From Bacteroidales bacterium (GTDB lineage: Bacteria > Bacteroidota > Bacteroidia > Bacteroidales > UBA10428), in contig JAFGQQ010000163.1 of assembly GCA_016935595.1 (NCBI GenBank), positions 1 through 7,382 of the forward strand: DNA of 7,382 bases, in the 5' to 3' direction. Both the position numbers and the translations under genes were made by a program. This document shows, piece after piece, positions 6,287 through 7,382 of this stretch. The notes below the pieces were generated by a model, which was not told where the DNA came from, searched no databases, and saw only the letters and a list, made by a program, of their open reading frames with translations. How positions within the stretch are numbered: position 1 is the stretch's first letter; every line of letters starts with the position of its first letter.

Positions 6287-6856
6287 TTACATTATTCCCA
6301 CATTTTCAAGAGTGCTTCGCCTTTTGTGTTTTAGTTTTTTAAAGTGTGATGGGGTTAATCCTGTAATTTTTTTAAATTGATTTGAAAGATGAGCAACACT
6401 GCTGTAATGCAACTTAAATGCAATTTCTGAGAGATTAAGCTCATCGTATACAATTAATTCTTTTGCCTTTTCAATTTTATGGGTTATATAAAATTTTTCA
6501 ATAGTAATGCCTTTAACCTCCGAAAATAAATTAGCCAAATAAGTATAATTATAATTAAGCTTTTCGCTAAGGAAATCAGAGAGGTTTATTTTTAATTGAT
6601 CTTCGGTATAGTGCACTAATTCGATAACAGCATTCTTAGTTTTTTCTACAATAACACTTTTTTTATCATCCATCAGTTCCAATCCTGACTTTTTTAAAGC
6701 CTTATCTAACTGATCAAGTTGTTTTTGAGTGATAGTTTCAATTATATCTGCTTCTCCAATTTTTACATCAACAAAATGTAAACCTAGTTTTTCCAGTTCA
6801 GCCTTTACTACCATTTGGCAGCGGATACAAACCATATTTTTGATGTAAATTTTCAA
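6287..6856 (-). CDS. AraC-family regulator with an N-terminal HMA-like CxxC domain
   Basis: This 189-residue protein starts at TTG (6856-6854). The next in-frame ATG is codon 8, which would remove the first beta strand KIYIKN; no ATG lies upstream before the in-frame stop near 6911. Residues 1-65 look like a ferredoxin-fold heavy-metal-associated domain: KIYIKNMVCIRC with Cys10 and Cys13, then a helix (MVVKAELEKLG), a strand (VDVKIGEADI) and a second helix. Residues about 85-176 are an AraC DNA-binding domain with two helix-turn-helix units, YLANLFSEVKGITIEKF (106-122) and LSEIAFKLHYSSVAHLSNQF (142-161), followed by the signature GLTPSHFKK (166-174). The arrangement suggests thiol or metal sensing linked to transcription, although the CxxC could be structural. 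There is no arabinose-type cupin domain. It is the first gene of the same-strand series, but a 195-bp gap follows it, so co-transcription is uncertain. Confidence 0.88.
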   Translation of the reverse strand: MKIYIKNMVCIRCQMVVKAELEKLGLHFVDVKIGEADIIETITQKQLDQLDKALKKSGLELMDDKKSVIVEKTKNAVIELVHYTEDQLKINLSDFLSEKLNYNYTYLANLFSEVKGITIEKFYITHKIEKAKELIVYDELNLSEIAFKLHYSSVAHLSNQFKKITGLTPSHFKKLKHKRRSTLENVGIM

Positions 6857-7115
6857 AGAAGTAAAAATTATGAAATAATTATTAATAAAAGTATAATTTT
6901 TTAACCATTTTCACAAATACTCAATAAAATTAAGGTTAATACGGGGAATGCATACAACCACCTTACTTATCTAATTGAATTGTGATTTTGCACTTAAAGT
7001 TTTGTGGAATTTTTATAGGATTAAGAAATATAAAAAATATGAGTTGTTTTTATAATCATTCCGTAAATTTTAATTTTTATAAACCTACGTTTCCACACTG
7101 CAAATCTACAAAGCT
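6857..7115. other. Gene-free AT-rich stretch upstream of the AraC-type regulator
   Basis: I see no convincing open frame on either strand here. TATTTGTG (6919-6912, minus strand) matches seven of eight -7 positions but has no partner at the -33 spacing. The regulator's promoter probably lies within this stretch. From 7116 onward the sequence becomes repeat-rich and is described separately. Confidence 0.5.
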
Positions 7116-7155
7116 ATTTAACCCAAATTATGCTTTAGAAAAAGCTTAAACGATA

Positions 7156-7175
7156 ATCCCGAAGGCTTTCGGGAT
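7156..7175. repeat. Hairpin repeat ATCCCGAA-GGCT-TTCGGGAT
   Basis: This is an eight-base-pair perfect stem with a four-base loop in otherwise AT-rich noncoding DNA. No T-tract follows on the plus strand, and no gene ends just before it on either strand, so an intrinsic terminator is unlikely. It shares the ATCC...GGAT frame with the palindrome 40 bp downstream, which suggests both belong to a dispersed palindromic repeat family. Confidence 0.6.
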
Positions 7176-7214
7176 GTAATCAATCATATATTTTTAAGAT
7201 TGAAACAAACACTA

Positions 7215-7232
7215 ATCCGATAGCTATCGGAT
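7215..7232. repeat. Perfect 18-bp palindrome ATCCGATAGCTATCGGAT
   Basis: The two nine-base halves are exact reverse complements with no loop. That could extrude as a short hairpin or serve as a dimeric protein site. No gene start is close: the nearest is the AraC-type regulator, more than 350 bp away. This makes a repeat more likely than an operator. Confidence 0.6.
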
Positions 7233-7382
7233 GGGGTTAACCTAACTAACGCAATAGTTCGCTCATTTCCATCGCACCTATTGCGTAATTTGGGTTTAAT
7301 TTGTAAGAAGCAAAATGAAAAGGCATAATAGTACCAAAATACTTCGAAAGAATGTATTAACTTCAGAGGCTTAAACTAAATA

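Larger units (their letters stand above)
7116..7300. mobile_element. Candidate MITE-like or structured repeat element, about 185 bp, no transposase
   Basis: The ends are imperfect inverted repeats: 7116-7138 against the complement of 7278-7300 agree at 19 of 23 positions, with the core AACCCAAATTA (7120-7130) perfectly matched to TAATTTGGGTT (7286-7296). Inside, in order, are four hairpins: GCTTT/AAAGC (7132-7136, 7141-7145), ATCCCGAA/TTCGGGAT (7156-7163, 7168-7175), a perfect 18-bp palindrome ATCCGATAGCTATCGGAT (7215-7232), and ACGCAATAG/CTATTGCGT (7249-7257, 7278-7286). The layout is near symmetrical: arm, hairpin, two central hairpins, hairpin, arm. No target duplication is evident at the edges and no transposase is encoded. 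It may be a nonautonomous element, the remnant of an insertion sequence, or a transcribed multibranched RNA. Confidence 0.5.

Overview
The window is AT-rich, and all eight genes I can support lie on the minus strand. It reads as Bacteroidota DNA. Start codons have no clear Shine-Dalgarno sequences, and the gene content is typical of that phylum: GH130, a GT4 fused to a C-terminal helical domain, a B12-type radical SAM protein with a DUF4070-like tail, and a metal-binding-domain/AraC fusion. I cannot place it below phylum level.

In transcription order (right to left): positions 6857-7382 hold no gene. They contain a roughly 185-bp element (7116-7300) with imperfect terminal inverted repeats and four internal hairpins, which could be a MITE-like element or a structured repeat. 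Next is a 189-aa HMA-like/AraC regulator (6287-6856, TTG start). Then comes a 49-aa two-helix membrane protein (5942-6091), found by reading the frame directly. It is followed by a 492-aa B12-binding-type radical SAM protein (4182-5660), a 116-aa cupin whose usual metal-binding histidines are replaced (3727-4077), and a 43-aa lysine-rich protein (3556-3687), also found by direct reading.

The left half is a carbohydrate module: a large GT4 glycosyltransferase with a C-terminal putative (alpha/alpha)6-toroid domain (1228-3462), a GH130 glycoside phosphorylase/hydrolase (86-1012), and the first 13 codons of a second glycosyltransferase running off the left edge (1-41). Two glycosyltransferases around a GH130 suggest a cytoplasmic system that builds and recycles a probably mannose-containing oligosaccharide or glycan. 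The product cannot be read from sequence. The right half (regulator, small membrane protein, radical SAM, cupin, basic peptide) has the look of a stress or envelope-adaptation locus, but that is inference from gene types only. No tRNA, rRNA, CRISPR array or transposase gene was seen.
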